Shown here: positions 36,366-46,694 of the stretch, in pieces
Position numbering within the stretch: the first letter of the stretch is position 1
Layout: each line of letters begins with the position of its first letter
Assembly (NCBI RefSeq): GCF_001650915.1
Contig: NZ_LXYO01000023.1
Location: 1,116,001-1,180,000, forward strand
DNA from: Marinobacter sp. EhC06
GTDB taxonomy: Bacteria; Pseudomonadota; Gammaproteobacteria; Pseudomonadales; Oleiphilaceae
Length of the DNA stretch: 64,000 nucleotides
Reading direction: 5' to 3'
Notes under the pieces: model-generated
Told to the model about the DNA's origin: nothing
Seen by the model: only the letters and a program-made list of their open reading frames with translations
The model's database searches: none
Position numbers and translations under genes: made by a program

Positions 36366-37433
36366 TCAGATCTCCCCGTCTGCCGCCATCTCCATATAAC
36401 TGTCATTGAACAGAAGCTTCACGTTCCCTGAGTCACCCATGATCGAACCATCCGGAAACTCGATGCCAACGAAGTCCGGGCTCATGGCGCCCTGGCCGAG
36501 CAGTCCCTTGTCAAAAGAGAACTGACGAACGCTGTCCATGGCTTCCCGCGCTTCTTCGCTGTTAATGAAATCCACCGACATCTGCGGTTCCCAGAACATC
36601 TTCATGCCCGCCAGCTGGGCTTCGTAACCAGCCTGGTCGGTTCCGGAAAGCTCACCGAGAAATGCCCGCGCTTCCTGACCTTCTTCACTGTCGGAGGCTA
36701 GAATGCTCATGGTTTCATACCAGGCGCCGACCAGCGCCTTGCCCAGCTTCGGGTTATCTTCCAGAGTTTCCGTGTTCACCAGCGTCAGATCCTTGATATG
36801 GCCCGGAATCTGGCTGGAATCGAACAGCTTGGTGGCACCCGGGTAGGCTTCCACTTCCGCCAGCAGCGGGTTCCAGGTAGCCACGTGGCGGACATCATCG
36901 GTCTGGAACGCCGAAACCAGATCGGCGTCGGAAATGTTCACCACGCTGATATCCCGCTCTTCCAGACCAACGGTGTTCAGCGCACGGACAAGCAGGTAAT
37001 GGGAAACGGACAGCTCAACCAGGTGCACGGTCTCGCCTTCCAGATCGGCAATGGACGCCGCATCCTTGGACACCAGGCCGTCGTTGGCATTTGAGTAGTC
37101 ACCGACGATCAGGGCGGTGGTATCCAGGCCAGACGCTGCGGGAATCGACAGCCCGTCCATGCTGGTGGCGACCACACCGTCAAACTGGCCGGCGGTGTAC
37201 TGGTTGATGGACTCGATGTAGTCATTCACCTGCACGATATCCACCTCGATATCGTACTTGTCCGCCCACTTCTTCATGATTCCGTAGTCCTCGGCGTACT
37301 GCCAGGGCACCCAGCCGGCATAGATGGTCCAGGCGATGCTGAAGGAATCCTTTTCCTGGGCCATTGCACCCATGGACAGCGAGGCCGTGAACAGACCGGC
37401 CGCCAGACGTTTGGTGATGTCGCGTGTATTCAT
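36366..37433 (-). CDS. ABC substrate-binding protein of the guanidine carboxylase operon
   Basis: Periplasmic protein of 355 residues, signal peptide ending SMGAMAQ. The family (FSIAWTIYAGWVPWQYAEDYGIMKKW and VVATSMDGLSIPAASGLDTT) is the NitT/TauT-like binding protein regularly encoded with urea-carboxylase-like enzymes and annotated as a putative urea transporter. Because the operon is under a guanidine-I riboswitch, guanidine is the more probable ligand. It is last gene of the operon (70 bases after guanidine carboxylase) and must work with the permease and ATPase at 25424-27024. Confidence 0.85.
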   Translation of the reverse strand: MNTRDITKRLAAGLFTASLSMGAMAQEKDSFSIAWTIYAGWVPWQYAEDYGIMKKWADKYDIEVDIVQVNDYIESINQYTAGQFDGVVATSMDGLSIPAASGLDTTALIVGDYSNANDGLVSKDAASIADLEGETVHLVELSVSHYLLVRALNTVGLEERDISVVNISDADLVSAFQTDDVRHVATWNPLLAEVEAYPGATKLFDSSQIPGHIKDLTLVNTETLEDNPKLGKALVGAWYETMSILASDSEEGQEARAFLGELSGTDQAGYEAQLAGMKMFWEPQMSVDFINSEEAREAMDSVRQFSFDKGLLGQGAMSPDFVGIEFPDGSIMGDSGNVKLLFNDSYMEMAADGEI

Positions 37434-37502
37434 GGTGTCTCTCCTCGGGCCTTGCCCGTGTTTGCAGGTTTGGTCTTTTTCAGGTTTTTTTGGTTGCTGG
37501 CA

Positions 37503-40500
37503 TTACTCGGTAATCTCTTCAACGATCACGACCGGCGTTCCGGGCGAGACCGCCTGTCCCGCTTCCCGACGCACGTCCACCACGCGTCCGGTTACGGGGC
37601 TCAGTAATTCGATTTCCATCTTCATGGATTCAATAACCGCCACCGGCCGCTGGGCATCGATGGTGTCGCCGGGCTTGACCAGACATTCCCAGAGGTTGCC
37701 GGCTACATGGCTTTCCACCGCGTGCTGGCCAGCGGGCAGGTTGGCAATGTCGTCTTCGCCGGTGTCCTCCATCGGTGCTTCGGAACTGAAGTTGATCTGG
37801 CCAGACTCTATCCAGCGCTGCAGTTCCTCGTCGAAGGCCTGTTTGCGCTTGGCTGTGAAGGTCTGGATTTCGTCGTCGTTGTTTGCCAGAAACTGCTCGT
37901 AGTCCTTCAGGTTGAAGCGGGTTTCCTCCACTTTTATCGGGTAGTCGCCGTTGGGAAAGTCCCGCCGGATTTGCTGCAGTTCTTCAGCACTGACTTCATA
38001 GAAGCGCACCTGGTCAAAGAACCGGAGCAGCCAGGGCTTGCCGGGCTCGAACAGGTCGGTCGTGCGGTAGCGGTTCCACATCTGCAGGGTGCGACCAACA
38101 AACTGGTAGCCGCCGGGGCCTTCCATGCCGTAGATGCACAGGTAGGCGCCGCCGATGCCTACGGAATTTTCCGCGGTCCAGGTGCGGGCCGGGTTGTATT
38201 TGGTGGTCACCAGCCGATGCCGGGGATCCAGCGGAGTAGCGACCGGCGCGCCCAGATAGACGTCGCCCAGGCCCATGACCAGATAGCTCGCCTCGAAAAG
38301 CGTCTTCTTCACCTCATCGATGCTGTCCAGCCCGTTAATACGGCGGATGAATTCCAGGTTGCTCGGGCACCAGGGGGCGTCCTTGCGCACCGACTGCATG
38401 TATTTGGCGATGGCGGTCTGGCAGGCCTCGTCATCCCAGGACAGGGGCAGGTGTACGATGCGTGCGGGCACATCCCACTCGGGCTGCTTTTCCAGTTCCT
38501 TTTCAGCGCTGATCAGCAGATCCAGCAGCGTGCGTTGGCTCAGTTTCTGGCTGTCGTAATGCACCTGCAGGGAACGGATGCCGGGGGTCAGCTCCAGAAT
38601 GGCGTCGTGATCCTGATCGCGCAGCCACAGCATCAGCGCGTGGGCACGGAAGCGCAGACGGATATCCAGTTCCATCGGGCCGTATTCCACCAGCACGTAA
38701 TTGTCGCCGGCAGCCCGGTAGACCACGCCGGTTTCATGTTCGTTGGTGCTCAGCGAGTCCAGAATCGGGGTGGTCGGCTTGATGGGTTTGATGTGGGCCG
38801 TAGCGGCGGTCAGTGTTGCCACGGACTCGTCCAGCGCTTCCCTCAGGGCCACAGCCTGGTCCTGGCTTACCGGTACAAACTTCACCTTGTCACCGGCTTT
38901 CAGCTGGCCCAGTTTCCAGAGGTCAGCGCTGATGACGGTCACCGGGCAGACAAAGCCGCCCAGGCTGGGGCCATCGGGACCGAGAATGACCGGCATATCG
39001 CCCGTGAAATCCACGGTGCCAACTGCGTAGGCGTTGTCGTGGATATTGGACGGATGCATACCGGCCTCGCCGCCATCACTGCGCGCCCATTCCGGTTTCG
39101 GGCCAATCAGGCGAACGCCGGTGCGGCTGGAGTTGTAGTGGATCTCCCAGTCGCTGGCGAAGAAGGTGTCTATGTCTTCTCCAGTGAAGTAATCCGGCGC
39201 GCCATGGGGGCCATAGGTGACGTGCAGCTTCCAGGTCTTGCCGATGGTCGGTTTCAGTTCGGCAGGAAGGGCTGTCAGACTGGTTGGCTCCGAATCCGCC
39301 AGGGCCAGCACATCGCCGGCCCGCAAGGCGCGACCACAATGGCCGCCGAACTGGCCCAGGGTAAAGGTGCTGCAGGAGGTCAGGTATTCCGGGCAGTCCA
39401 CCCCACCGCTGAATAGAACATAGGCCCGTGCTCCGTCCGCCGTGGTGGCGCCCAGCTTCAGGGTGGCGCCGGCGGGTACGTCTATCACCTGCCAGAAGGC
39501 GACCGGCTCATCGTCCAGCGTGGCGTCCAGTTGGGCGCCAGTCAGCGCAATCTGTGTGGCGCGGTTGAAGGTGAGCACTGGCCCCTTCAGGGTGATTTCC
39601 AGGCCAGGAGCCCCTTCGGGATTGCCCAGCAGTCGATTGCCAAGCCGGAACGAATAGCTGTCGAAAGGACCCGAGGGCGGGACGCCGATCTCCCAGTAGC
39701 CGATGCGACCGGGGTAGTCCTGAATAGTGGTCAGGGTGCCGCCACTGAGCACATCCACCGTCGCCGGCTGGTAATCGAATTCGTTCAGAGTACGGGTGAA
39801 CAGGCGACCCTCGGCAAAGCGTGGGTCTTCCAGCACCTGGCGCACATACTTGAGATTGGTTTCGATGCCATAGAGCTGGCTGTTATCCAGGGCCTGCATC
39901 AGCCGCTCGCGGGCCGATTCGCGATCGGCCTCATGCACGATCACCTTGGCGAGCATGGGGTCATAGAGCGGCGACACCTCGGTGCCCGGTTGGATCCAGG
40001 TATCGATTCGCAGGCCATCCTGTTCGGGCCAGGCCACGTTGGTGAGTAGGCCGGCCCCGGGTTGGAAATCCTTATTCGGATCTTCCGCATAGATCCGGGC
40101 CTGGATGGCATGGCCGGACGGGACAAGGTTGCTGCCCAGTTCTGACAGGTCGGGCAGGGTGCCGGCGCCCAGTTCTACCATCCAGCGCACCAGGTCCACA
40201 CCAAATACCTGTTCGGTCACACCGTGTTCCACCTGTAAGCGGGTATTCACTTCCAGGAAGTAGAACTCGGTGGTGTCTGGGTCATAGATAAACTCAACGG
40301 TGCCGGCACTGCGGTAGCTGATACTTTCGCCCAGCTGGCGCGCGGTGGCGTGCATGCGTGTGCGGACGTCCTCGGTGAGCCCGGGAGCCGGTGCTTCTTC
40401 AATCACTTTCTGGTTCCGGCGTTGGGCGGAACAGTCTCGCTCGCCAAGGGCCAGAACCTGGCCTTTGCCATTGCCAAATAGCTGCACTTCCACATGGCGG

Positions 40501-41129
40501 GCATGTTCCACGAATTTTTCCAGGAACACGCCGTTGTTGCTGAAGTTGTTCTGGCTCAGGCGCTGGACCGACTCAAAGCTCTTGCTCAGATCGTCCGGGC
40601 CGTAGCAGCGGGACATGCCGATACCGCCACCGCCGGCAGTGCTTTTCAGCATCACCGGGTAGCCGATGGTGTCGGCGGCTTTTAGCCCCTCCTCCAGATT
40701 GGTCAGCAAGCCGGTGCCTGGTAGCAGTGGTACGCCGGCGCTTTCAGCCAGTGACCGTGCCGTATGCTTCAGACCGAATTGCTCCATCTGCTCGGGCGTC
40801 GGGCCCAGGAAGACCACGCCTTCGGCTTCACTGCGTCGGGCAAAATCGGCGTTTTCGCTCAGGAAGCCGTAGCCGGGGTGGATGGCACCGGCACCGCTCT
40901 TACGGATCACTTCAAACAGTTTGTCCTGGTCCAGATAGGTGGCTGCCGCCGGGCCTTCGCCGAGGGAATACGCCTCGTCCGCCTGACGCACATGCAGCGA
41001 ATCGGAATCCGCTTCGGCGTAGACGGCAACCGAGGTCAGACCCATGTCCCGCAGGGTGCGAATGACCCGGCAGGCGATAGCGCCGCGGTTGGCGATCAGG
41101 ACCTTTGAGAATCTGCCGCTCAGCTCCAT
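37503..41129 (-). CDS. Guanidine carboxylase (urea carboxylase family), biotin-dependent
   Basis: Multidomain carboxylase of 1208 residues. Biotin carboxylase (1 to about 450; [29 protein letters not shown]), then KipA/KipI-like carboxyltransferase domains (about 465-1120; [18 protein letters not shown] region read in part, and [15 protein letters not shown]), and a C-terminal biotinyl domain with the biotinylated Lys in [13 protein letters not shown]. It carboxylates guanidine (or urea) using ATP and bicarbonate. The guanidine-I riboswitch and the two DUF1989 partners point to guanidine, as characterised for such operons. It overlaps the upstream gene by 10 bases. No allophanate hydrolase domain is fused. 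Confidence 0.9.
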   Translation of the reverse strand: MELSGRFSKVLIANRGAIACRVIRTLRDMGLTSVAVYAEADSDSLHVRQADEAYSLGEGPAAATYLDQDKLFEVIRKSGAGAIHPGYGFLSENADFARRSEAEGVVFLGPTPEQMEQFGLKHTARSLAESAGVPLLPGTGLLTNLEEGLKAADTIGYPVMLKSTAGGGGIGMSRCYGPDDLSKSFESVQRLSQNNFSNNGVFLEKFVEHARHVEVQLFGNGKGQVLALGERDCSAQRRNQKVIEEAPAPGLTEDVRTRMHATARQLGESISYRSAGTVEFIYDPDTTEFYFLEVNTRLQVEHGVTEQVFGVDLVRWMVELGAGTLPDLSELGSNLVPSGHAIQARIYAEDPNKDFQPGAGLLTNVAWPEQDGLRIDTWIQPGTEVSPLYDPMLAKVIVHEADRESARERLMQALDNSQLYGIETNLKYVRQVLEDPRFAEGRLFTRTLNEFDYQPATVDVLSGGTLTTIQDYPGRIGYWEIGVPPSGPFDSYSFRLGNRLLGNPEGAPGLEITLKGPVLTFNRATQIALTGAQLDATLDDEPVAFWQVIDVPAGATLKLGATTADGARAYVLFSGGVDCPEYLTSCSTFTLGQFGGHCGRALRAGDVLALADSEPTSLTALPAELKPTIGKTWKLHVTYGPHGAPDYFTGEDIDTFFASDWEIHYNSSRTGVRLIGPKPEWARSDGGEAGMHPSNIHDNAYAVGTVDFTGDMPVILGPDGPSLGGFVCPVTVISADLWKLGQLKAGDKVKFVPVSQDQAVALREALDESVATLTAATAHIKPIKPTTPILDSLSTNEHETGVVYRAAGDNYVLVEYGPMELDIRLRFRAHALMLWLRDQDHDAILELTPGIRSLQVHYDSQKLSQRTLLDLLISAEKELEKQPEWDVPARIVHLPLSWDDEACQTAIAKYMQSVRKDAPWCPSNLEFIRRINGLDSIDEVKKTLFEASYLVMGLGDVYLGAPVATPLDPRHRLVTTKYNPARTWTAENSVGIGGAYLCIYGMEGPGGYQFVGRTLQMWNRYRTTDLFEPGKPWLLRFFDQVRFYEVSAEELQQIRRDFPNGDYPIKVEETRFNLKDYEQFLANNDDEIQTFTAKRKQAFDEELQRWIESGQINFSSEAPMEDTGEDDIANLPAGQHAVESHVAGNLWECLVKPGDTIDAQRPVAVIESMKMEIELLSPVTGRVVDVRREAGQAVSPGTPVVIVEEITE

Positions 41130-41758
41130 ACCAGCACCTCAATCGGTGTCGGGTTCCAGCCGTTGCAGGGATTGTTGAGCTGCGGGCAGTTGGAGATCAT
41201 CACCAGAATGTCCATCTTCGCTTCCAGCTCTACGTATTTGCCGGCATCGGAAATCCCGTCCGCGAAGGTGAGTCCGCCGTCGGCCGTGACCGGGACATTC
41301 ATGAAGAAGTTGATGTTGTGGGTGATGTCCCGCTTGCTCATGCCGAGATCTTCGTGCTCGGTCACCGCCACCAGCCAGCTGTCGCGGCAGGCGTGCATGC
41401 ACTTTTTCTCAAGGGCGTAACGGGTGGTGTTGCTCTCGGCCGCGCAGGCGCCGCCCAGGGTGTCGTGCCGGCCGCAGGTATCGGCGGTGATTTCCAGCAT
41501 CACGTTGTTTTCAGAGGACATCAGTTTCGAGCCGGCCGTCAGATAGACGTTGCCCTGCTCACGGATGGTGTCCACGGCGCTGTAGCGCTCGGTCGGATTG
41601 TGGGCGTTGTAGAACAGGGTGTCCGCAGCCTGGTTGCCTTCCAGATCCAGGATCCGGACGGTCTGGCCGGCTTTCACCACTTTCAGGAAATACTCGCCAG
41701 CCGGCACGGTTTCGCGGAAGGCGGCATTTTCGGGCTTCAATGTGCTTTGCTTGATCAT
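41120..41758 (-). CDS. Carboxyguanidine deiminase subunit (DUF1989, urea-carboxylase-associated 2)
   Basis: DUF1989 protein of 212 residues: [39 protein letters not shown] (read in parts), [15 protein letters not shown] and [13 protein letters not shown]. In operons with guanidine-I riboswitches this and its paralogue form the heteromeric carboxyguanidine deiminase (CgdAB) that turns carboxyguanidine into allophanate plus ammonia. Cysteines in CGRHD and [11 protein letters not shown] are potential metal ligands. Lies 13 bases after the paralogue. Which subunit name applies was not resolved. Confidence 0.85.
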   Translation of the reverse strand: MIKQSTLKPENAAFRETVPAGEYFLKVVKAGQTVRILDLEGNQAADTLFYNAHNPTERYSAVDTIREQGNVYLTAGSKLMSSENNVMLEITADTCGRHDTLGGACAAESNTTRYALEKKCMHACRDSWLVAVTEHEDLGMSKRDITHNINFFMNVPVTADGGLTFADGISDAGKYVELEAKMDILVMISNCPQLNNPCNGWNPTPIEVLVWS

Positions 41759-41771
41759 CTCCGGCCTCCCA

Positions 41772-42497
41772 TTACTGCATCAGGTGATAAAGAGCGTTGT
41801 TGGCAAATGCCCGTGTCGCCTCGGGCGACGAGGTCTTGCACGGATCGGCATCGGTCACCGGGGCCGCCTTGAACAACTGGTACCGCAGCGGATGGCTGGG
41901 ATACTCGCTGGCCGGATTCATCGGATGCGGGCAGGTGTGCAGCACCACGATGGTGTCCATCTCGAAACGCAGGTCCACCGTGGCGCCGGCGTGGGAGTGA
42001 CCCTCTGCGAAGGTCATGGTGCCGTCGTCGTCAGTCTTTACCTTGCTGAACCAGTTCAGGTTGGCGGTCAGGTCTTTCTTGCCGAGGCCGTATTTGGCCA
42101 GCTCGTTCAGGAAACTGTTGAACCCGTTTCGGTGGTAGTTGTTATGGGCTTCCTGATAGGTCTTTTTGCCCCAGCGCTTTTCCACCAAGTCGGCATTGCA
42201 GGTGCCGGCGACGGTGTCGTGCCAGCCCAGGTCATCGCGGATGATGGAGGCAAATACCCGGCCCATGTCCGAGAGCAGCACGTGGCCTTTGGTGAGCAGG
42301 AAGGTGTGCTGGTTTTTCAGGGTGTCCGGCATGTTGTACCGCTCGAGCGGGTTCTCGGGGTTGTACATCAACATGCCGACATTGGCCCCGCCGGTTTCAT
42401 CAATCAGGCGCAGAACGTGGCCGCGGCGCATGATAAAGGACCAGTGGGATCCGCCGGGAATCAGATCGTCGTAGAGGGGGGCTGCGGTTTGCAACAT
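41772..42497 (-). CDS. Carboxyguanidine deiminase subunit (DUF1989, urea-carboxylase-associated 1)
   Basis: DUF1989 protein of 241 residues, paralogous to the next gene: [42 protein letters not shown] and [21 protein letters not shown]. Start at 42497 ([12 protein letters not shown]) is set by AGGAGG eight bases upstream; the first in-frame ATG eight codons earlier lies in the ribosome site. It is the first gene under the riboswitch at 42551-42650. Together with the paralogue it should act between guanidine carboxylase and allophanate hydrolysis. Confidence 0.85.
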   Translation of the reverse strand: MLQTAAPLYDDLIPGGSHWSFIMRRGHVLRLIDETGGANVGMLMYNPENPLERYNMPDTLKNQHTFLLTKGHVLLSDMGRVFASIIRDDLGWHDTVAGTCNADLVEKRWGKKTYQEAHNNYHRNGFNSFLNELAKYGLGKKDLTANLNWFSKVKTDDDGTMTFAEGHSHAGATVDLRFEMDTIVVLHTCPHPMNPASEYPSHPLRYQLFKAAPVTDADPCKTSSPEATRAFANNALYHLMQ

Positions 42498-42550
42498 GGC
42501 CTTTTCCTCCTGGTTAGGCAATTAAAAAGCGAGAGGCGTCAGTAACTGAG

Positions 42551-42650
42551 CGATCCTCCCGGGCTTTTGTCCCGCCGTGTAACCTTGGAAAAGGTCGTCA
42601 ACTCTCGGACCAGGCGTCTGCCTTCGTAGGCAGACCGGAACCCTAGTTGA
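42551..42650 (-). ncRNA. Guanidine-I (ykkC) riboswitch, copy 2
   Basis: Minus-strand leader with CTAGGGTTCCG, a GTCTGCC/GGCAGAC hairpin, CTGGTCCGAGAG, and ACACGGCGGGACAAAAGCCCGGG: all conserved guanidine-I blocks, matching copy 1. Downstream, GGGAGG can pair with GCCTCTC before GCTTTTTAATT (about 42523-42560), which could be the terminator that ligand binding disrupts. It lies 54 bases before the ATG of the first deiminase subunit. Confidence 0.94.
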
Positions 42651-43032
42651 CCATTGGTCAGATTGTGGCGCTTTGATTGTGGTTTCAGTAACCAACGTCT
42701 CGCTGCGTAGTGGATACTCTGCAGAGTCCATGCCAATCGCCAACTTACTGATTTTATTGTGGTAGAAATTCAGGGGTGGGGCAGGGGTGCTTCTTGGCTG
42801 GGCGAGCGCACTGTTTTTGTGCATCTAACAGTGCCTTTCTTGTGCATTTATTTTCGGAGAGTGATTTCGGAGCCGCGCCAATGGTGGCATGGCCTTCGAG
42901 CCATCTACTACCAAGGGAGGAGTTTTTCGCCTCCATCGCATCATTCAATGATTCGAAATTGAGGTCTACATTGAATGGGTAAACGCGAAAGGCCGCGTTG
43001 CCCTGCGACAAACACAACAAGAGGTCGAGATC
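42651..43032. promoter_or_regulatory. Divergent promoter region, guanidine operon and aldehyde dehydrogenase
   Basis: Holds the start of the leftward riboswitch transcript and the promoter of the rightward aldehyde dehydrogenase. The rightward side includes the CTACTACCAAGG motif at 42905-42916. No CGGGAA dyad was found here and no further gene was recognised. Confidence 0.5.
42905..42916 (+). promoter_or_regulatory. CTACTACCAAGG promoter motif (copy 3)
   Basis: Lies 128 bases before the aldehyde dehydrogenase ATG. Identical over 12 bases to the motif before cytochrome c550 (21787). Confidence 0.5.
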
Positions 43033-44553
43033 ATGATCTACGCACAACCAGGAAAGGATGGCTCCGTCGTTTCTTTCAAATCCCGTTACGAGAACTACAT
43101 CGGTGGCGAGTGGGTTGCCCCGGTAAAAGGCCAGTATTTCGAGAACATCACACCGGTGACTGGCAATGTGATCTGCGAAATTCCGCGCTCCAGTGCCGAA
43201 GATATTGACCTGGCCCTGGACGCAGCACATAAGGCGGCACCTGCGTGGGGCAGGACCTCACCCACCGAGCGTTCCAACATCCTGCTGAAAATTGCGGATC
43301 GTATCGAGGCCAACCTCGAGAAGCTCGCAGTCGCTGAAACCTGGGACAACGGCAAGGCCGTGCGCGAAACCCTGAACGCCGACATTCCCCTCGCGGCTGA
43401 TCACTTCCGCTACTTCGCGGGTTGTCTTCGTGCCCAGGAAGGCCACATGGGCGAGATCGACCACAACACCGTGGCGTACCATTTCCACGAGCCGCTGGGC
43501 GTGGTTGGTCAGATCATTCCGTGGAACTTCCCGATTCTGATGGCGGCCTGGAAACTGGGCCCCTGTCTGGCCGCCGGTAACTGCACAGTGTTGAAGCCTG
43601 CGGAGCAGACCCCTGCCAGCATTCTGGTACTGATGGAAATCATTGGCGACCTGTTGCCGCCGGGCGTACTGAACATCGTGAACGGGTACGGCATTGAGGC
43701 TGGTCAGGCCCTGGCCACCAGCAAGCGCATCGCCAAGATTGCTTTCACCGGCTCCACCCCGGTTGGCTCCCACATCCTCAAGTGCGCGGCTGAGAACATC
43801 ATCCCTTCGACGGTTGAGCTGGGCGGCAAATCCCCGAACATCTACTTCTCCGACGTGATGAAAGCCGAGCCGGAATTCATCGACAAGTGCGTGGAAGGTC
43901 TCGTGCTGGCGTTCTTCAACCAGGGCGAAGTCTGCACCTGTCCTTCACGGGCACTGGTTCAGGAAGACATGTTCGAAGAGTTCATGCAGAAGGTGGTTGA
44001 GCGGACCAAGTCGATCAAGCGCGGCAACCCGCTGGACACCGACGTTCAGGTCGGCGCCCAGGCGTCCAAGGAACAGTTCGACAAGATCATGTCCTACCTG
44101 GCCATTGGTAAGGAAGAAGGCGCTGTGGTGCTGACTGGCGGCGACCGCGAGCATCTGGATGAAGAGTTCAACAATGGCTTCTACATCCAGCCCACCCTGT
44201 TCAAGGGCGACAACAAGATGCGCGTGTTCCAGGAGGAAATCTTCGGACCGGTTGTGGGTGTTACCACCTTCAAGACCGAGGAAGAAGCCCTGGCCATTGC
44301 CAACGACACCGAGTTTGGTCTGGGTGCCGGTGTATGGACCCGCGACACCAATCTCGCCTACCGGATGGGCCGCAACATCCAGGCTGGTCGGGTGTGGATG
44401 AACTGCTACCACGCTTACCCGGCTCATGCTGCCTTCGGTGGTTACAAGAAGTCTGGCGTCGGCCGTGAAACCCACAAGATGGCGCTCGAGCACTATCAGC
44501 AGACCAAGTGCATGCTGACCAGCTACGACACCAACCCGCTGGGTTTCTTCTGA
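43033..44553 (+). CDS. exaC: NAD-dependent aldehyde dehydrogenase, ExaC type
   Basis: Cytoplasmic aldehyde dehydrogenase of 506 residues. Rossmann and catalytic motifs are intact: [34 protein letters not shown] and catalytic Cys in [16 protein letters not shown], then [10 protein letters not shown]. It is very like the acetaldehyde dehydrogenase ExaC that oxidises the product of PQQ ethanol oxidation to acetate. AGAGGTCGAG precedes the ATG. It shares the CTACTACCAAGG motif with the PQQ dehydrogenase promoters although it lies 17.7 kb away from them. Confidence 0.92.
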   Translation: MIYAQPGKDGSVVSFKSRYENYIGGEWVAPVKGQYFENITPVTGNVICEIPRSSAEDIDLALDAAHKAAPAWGRTSPTERSNILLKIADRIEANLEKLAVAETWDNGKAVRETLNADIPLAADHFRYFAGCLRAQEGHMGEIDHNTVAYHFHEPLGVVGQIIPWNFPILMAAWKLGPCLAAGNCTVLKPAEQTPASILVLMEIIGDLLPPGVLNIVNGYGIEAGQALATSKRIAKIAFTGSTPVGSHILKCAAENIIPSTVELGGKSPNIYFSDVMKAEPEFIDKCVEGLVLAFFNQGEVCTCPSRALVQEDMFEEFMQKVVERTKSIKRGNPLDTDVQVGAQASKEQFDKIMSYLAIGKEEGAVVLTGGDREHLDEEFNNGFYIQPTLFKGDNKMRVFQEEIFGPVVGVTTFKTEEEALAIANDTEFGLGAGVWTRDTNLAYRMGRNIQAGRVWMNCYHAYPAHAAFGGYKKSGVGRETHKMALEHYQQTKCMLTSYDTNPLGFF

Positions 44554-44566
44554 ATCTGTGAGCGGT

Positions 44567-44592
44567 AAGCGGGCCTCCCACACGGGCCCGCT
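44567..44592 (+). terminator. Hairpin after aldehyde dehydrogenase (no T-run)
   Basis: Nine-base stem AAGCGGGCC/GGCCCGCTT with a short loop, without a T-run. May protect the mRNA 3' end ahead of the terminator at 44687. Confidence 0.5.
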
Positions 44593-44644
44593 TGTGAGTC
44601 AGCACATTGGATGTGCACCTTCATCCCCCGGTGTCTGGCCGGGG

Positions 44645-44673
44645 CGACTCTCTGATGAGAGTTCGGGTTTTTC
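44645..44673 (+). terminator. Terminator-like hairpin with T-run
   Basis: CGACTCTC pairs with GAGAGTTCG around TGAT, followed by GGGTTTTT. First of two tandem terminators before pqqA. Confidence 0.6.
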
Positions 44674-44686
44674 TGTCACTCTCTTT

Positions 44687-44711
44687 GGCCCTTCCCAGGG
44701 CCTTTTTTCGT
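44687..44711 (+). terminator. Intrinsic terminator between aldehyde dehydrogenase and pqqA
   Basis: GGCCCT/AGGGCC stem with TCCC loop followed by six T residues. pqqA therefore needs its own promoter in 44712-44887. Confidence 0.88.
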
Positions 44712-44887
44712 TTCAGACCAGGGCACCAGTCTGCTGCTGGTTTTTTGCGACCTAGGGAGGCACCAAAACAGTTCCAAAGTACCATATTGGCCCCTTGCCC
44801 CGGCCGATAGGATGGGAACTGGGTTATCGGCAATGTCGTTGATTCACCCGCAATGCGCTAACAATCATGACAATAGAGGTGAGCATT

Positions 44888-44959
44888 ATGTGGACCAAAC
44901 CAGCCTACGAAGATCTCCGCATCGGTTTCGAAGTCACCATGTACTTCGCCAACCGCTGA
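44888..44959 (+). CDS. pqqA: PqqA, PQQ precursor peptide
   Basis: Peptide of 23 residues, [20 protein letters not shown] followed by ANR, too short for normal gene callers. It carries the conserved Glu and Tyr in EVTMY that are cross-linked by PqqE to form the PQQ skeleton. GAGGTGAGC lies just upstream of the ATG. It is first of pqqABCDE. The upstream AAAGTACCATATTGG may be promoter-associated; a similar CAAAGTACTATT lies between the AgmR regulator and the 10680 ABC operon. Confidence 0.96.
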   Translation: MWTKPAYEDLRIGFEVTMYFANR

Positions 44960-44968
44960 GTGCTGAAG

Positions 44969-44994
44969 CGGCCAGCCACGGGCTGGCCGTTTTG
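44969..44994 (+). terminator. Attenuator-like hairpin between pqqA and pqqB
   Basis: Perfect nine-base stem CGGCCAGCC/GGCTGGCCG with ACG loop, then TTTT. Its place after the tiny precursor gene fits partial termination that leaves pqqA transcript in excess over pqqB-E. Confidence 0.8.
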
Positions 44995-45012
44995 CTTGTG
45001 GAGTGACCCACC

Positions 45013-45942
45013 ATGTTGATTCACGTTCTGGGCTCCGCTGCAGGCGGCGGCTTTCCCCAGTGGAACTGTAACTGCGCCAACTGCGACGGCTTCCGTAAGG
45101 GCACCCTGAACGCCCGGGCCCGCACCCAGTCTTCCATTGCCATCAGTGAAGACGGCGAGCACTGGATTCTGTTCAACGCCTCCCCCGACATTCGTGCCCA
45201 GCTGGCTTCTTTCGAAGCGATGCAGCCGGCCCGGGCTCTGCGTGATACCGGTATTGACGCCATCGTGCTGATGGATAGCCAGGTGGACCACACCACCGGT
45301 TTATTGTCCCTGCGCGAGGGGCTGCCGATGGACGTCTGGTGTACCGAACAGGTGCATGAAGACCTCAGAGGTGGTTTTCCGCTGTTCACCATGCTCAAGC
45401 ACTGGAACGGTGGCCTGAACTGGCAGCGCATCGAGGCGTCGGAGCAGACGCCTTTTACCATTCCCTGCGCGCCATCCATCGAGCTGACCGCCATTCCGCT
45501 GCTGAGTAACGCACCCCCATATTCACCGCGCCGGGACAACCCGCACCCGGGCGATAACATTGGCCTGTTCCTGAAGGATACGCGCACCGGCCAAAAAGTG
45601 CTGTATGCGCCGGGCCTGGGTGCGCCGGATCAGCGTATCCTCGACTGGATGAAAAAAGCGGATGTCCTGTTGGTGGACGGTACCGTCTGGCACGACGACG
45701 AAATGATCCGCCAGGAAGTGGGCACCAAGACCGGCCAGGCCATGGGGCATCTGGCCCAGAGCGGCCCGGGTGGCATGATCGAGGTACTCGACGCCATGCC
45801 GGCCCAGCGCAAGATCCTGATACACATCAACAACACCAACCCGATCCTGAACGAGGACTCGCCGGAGCGGGCGGAACTGGTCCGCCACGGCATCGAGGTG
45901 TCCTGGGACGGAATGCACATCGACCTGTCGGGGCAGCCATGA
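45013..45942 (+). CDS. pqqB: PqqB, PQQ biosynthesis protein
   Basis: Metallo-beta-lactamase-fold protein of 309 residues: [21 protein letters not shown] (read in part), ASPDIRAQL, and the metal-site segment [11 protein letters not shown]. It is thought to hydroxylate the Glu-Tyr derived intermediate in PQQ formation. The stop overlaps the pqqC start by four bases (ATGA). Confidence 0.95.
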   Translation: MLIHVLGSAAGGGFPQWNCNCANCDGFRKGTLNARARTQSSIAISEDGEHWILFNASPDIRAQLASFEAMQPARALRDTGIDAIVLMDSQVDHTTGLLSLREGLPMDVWCTEQVHEDLRGGFPLFTMLKHWNGGLNWQRIEASEQTPFTIPCAPSIELTAIPLLSNAPPYSPRRDNPHPGDNIGLFLKDTRTGQKVLYAPGLGAPDQRILDWMKKADVLLVDGTVWHDDEMIRQEVGTKTGQAMGHLAQSGPGGMIEVLDAMPAQRKILIHINNTNPILNEDSPERAELVRHGIEVSWDGMHIDLSGQP

Positions 45943-46694
45943 ACGCCAAAGCCAACACCGCTATGAACCGGACGGATTTCGAGCAGGCCCTGCGGGCCAA
46001 AGGCCAGTACTACCACATCCACCACCCGTACCATAAAGCCATGTACGGCGGGCAGTGCACGCCCGAACAGATCCGCGGCTGGGTGGCCAACCGGTACTAC
46101 TACCAGATCAAGATTCCCCAGAAAGACTCCGCCATCATGGCCAACTGCCCGGACGCCGGTGTCCGCCGGCTCTGGCTGCAGCGGATTCTGGATCACGATG
46201 GCCACGACGGTGACGTTGGCGGCATCGAAGCCTGGCTGTCTCTGGCCGAGGCGGTGGGCCTTAGCCGGGAAGAGGTGATTGACCAGCGCCACGTGCTGCC
46301 GGGTGTCCGTTTTGCGGTGGATGCCTACCTGAACTTTGCCCGCCGGGCGACCTGGCAGGAAGCGGCCTGTTCGTCCCTGACCGAGCTGTTCGCCCCGGAG
46401 ATCCACCAGTCCCGCCTGGACAGCTGGCCCGCCCACTATCCCTGGATTGAGGAGAGCGGCTACAGCTACTTCCGCAAGCGCCTGTCGGAAGCCCGCCGGG
46501 ACGTGGAACACGGTCTGACCATTACCCTGGACCACTTTACCACCGAGGCCCAGCAGGCCAGGGCCCTGGAGATCCTGCAGTTCAAGCTGGATATCCTCTG
46601 GACCATGTTGGATGCCATGACCATGGCCTACGGTCACCGCACCCCGCCGTACCATACCGTGACCGACGAACAGGTCTGGCACCGGGGGCTGTAA
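45939..46694 (+). CDS. pqqC: PqqC, pyrroloquinoline-quinone synthase
   Basis: Cofactorless oxidase of 251 residues catalysing the last ring closure and eight-electron oxidation of PQQ synthesis. Family signature [15 protein letters not shown], then [17 protein letters not shown] and [14 protein letters not shown] are present, giving the active-site His, Arg and Tyr residues. It is coupled to pqqB (ATGA) and pqqD (TAATG). Confidence 0.96.
   Translation: MNAKANTAMNRTDFEQALRAKGQYYHIHHPYHKAMYGGQCTPEQIRGWVANRYYYQIKIPQKDSAIMANCPDAGVRRLWLQRILDHDGHDGDVGGIEAWLSLAEAVGLSREEVIDQRHVLPGVRFAVDAYLNFARRATWQEAACSSLTELFAPEIHQSRLDSWPAHYPWIEESGYSYFRKRLSEARRDVEHGLTITLDHFTTEAQQARALEILQFKLDILWTMLDAMTMAYGHRTPPYHTVTDEQVWHRGL

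Noticed and set aside
36146..36406. N-terminal extension of the TetR frame
   Set aside because: It is made of the translated inverted-repeat element and terminator; the TetR family starts at 36145.
37503..41129. Annotation as urea carboxylase
   Set aside because: The family name is right, but the guanidine-I riboswitch and DUF1989 partners indicate guanidine as substrate.
42522..42824. Open frame of about 100 codons upstream of the deiminase gene
   Set aside because: It runs through the second riboswitch and its expression platform, so it is a frame produced by structured RNA sequence.
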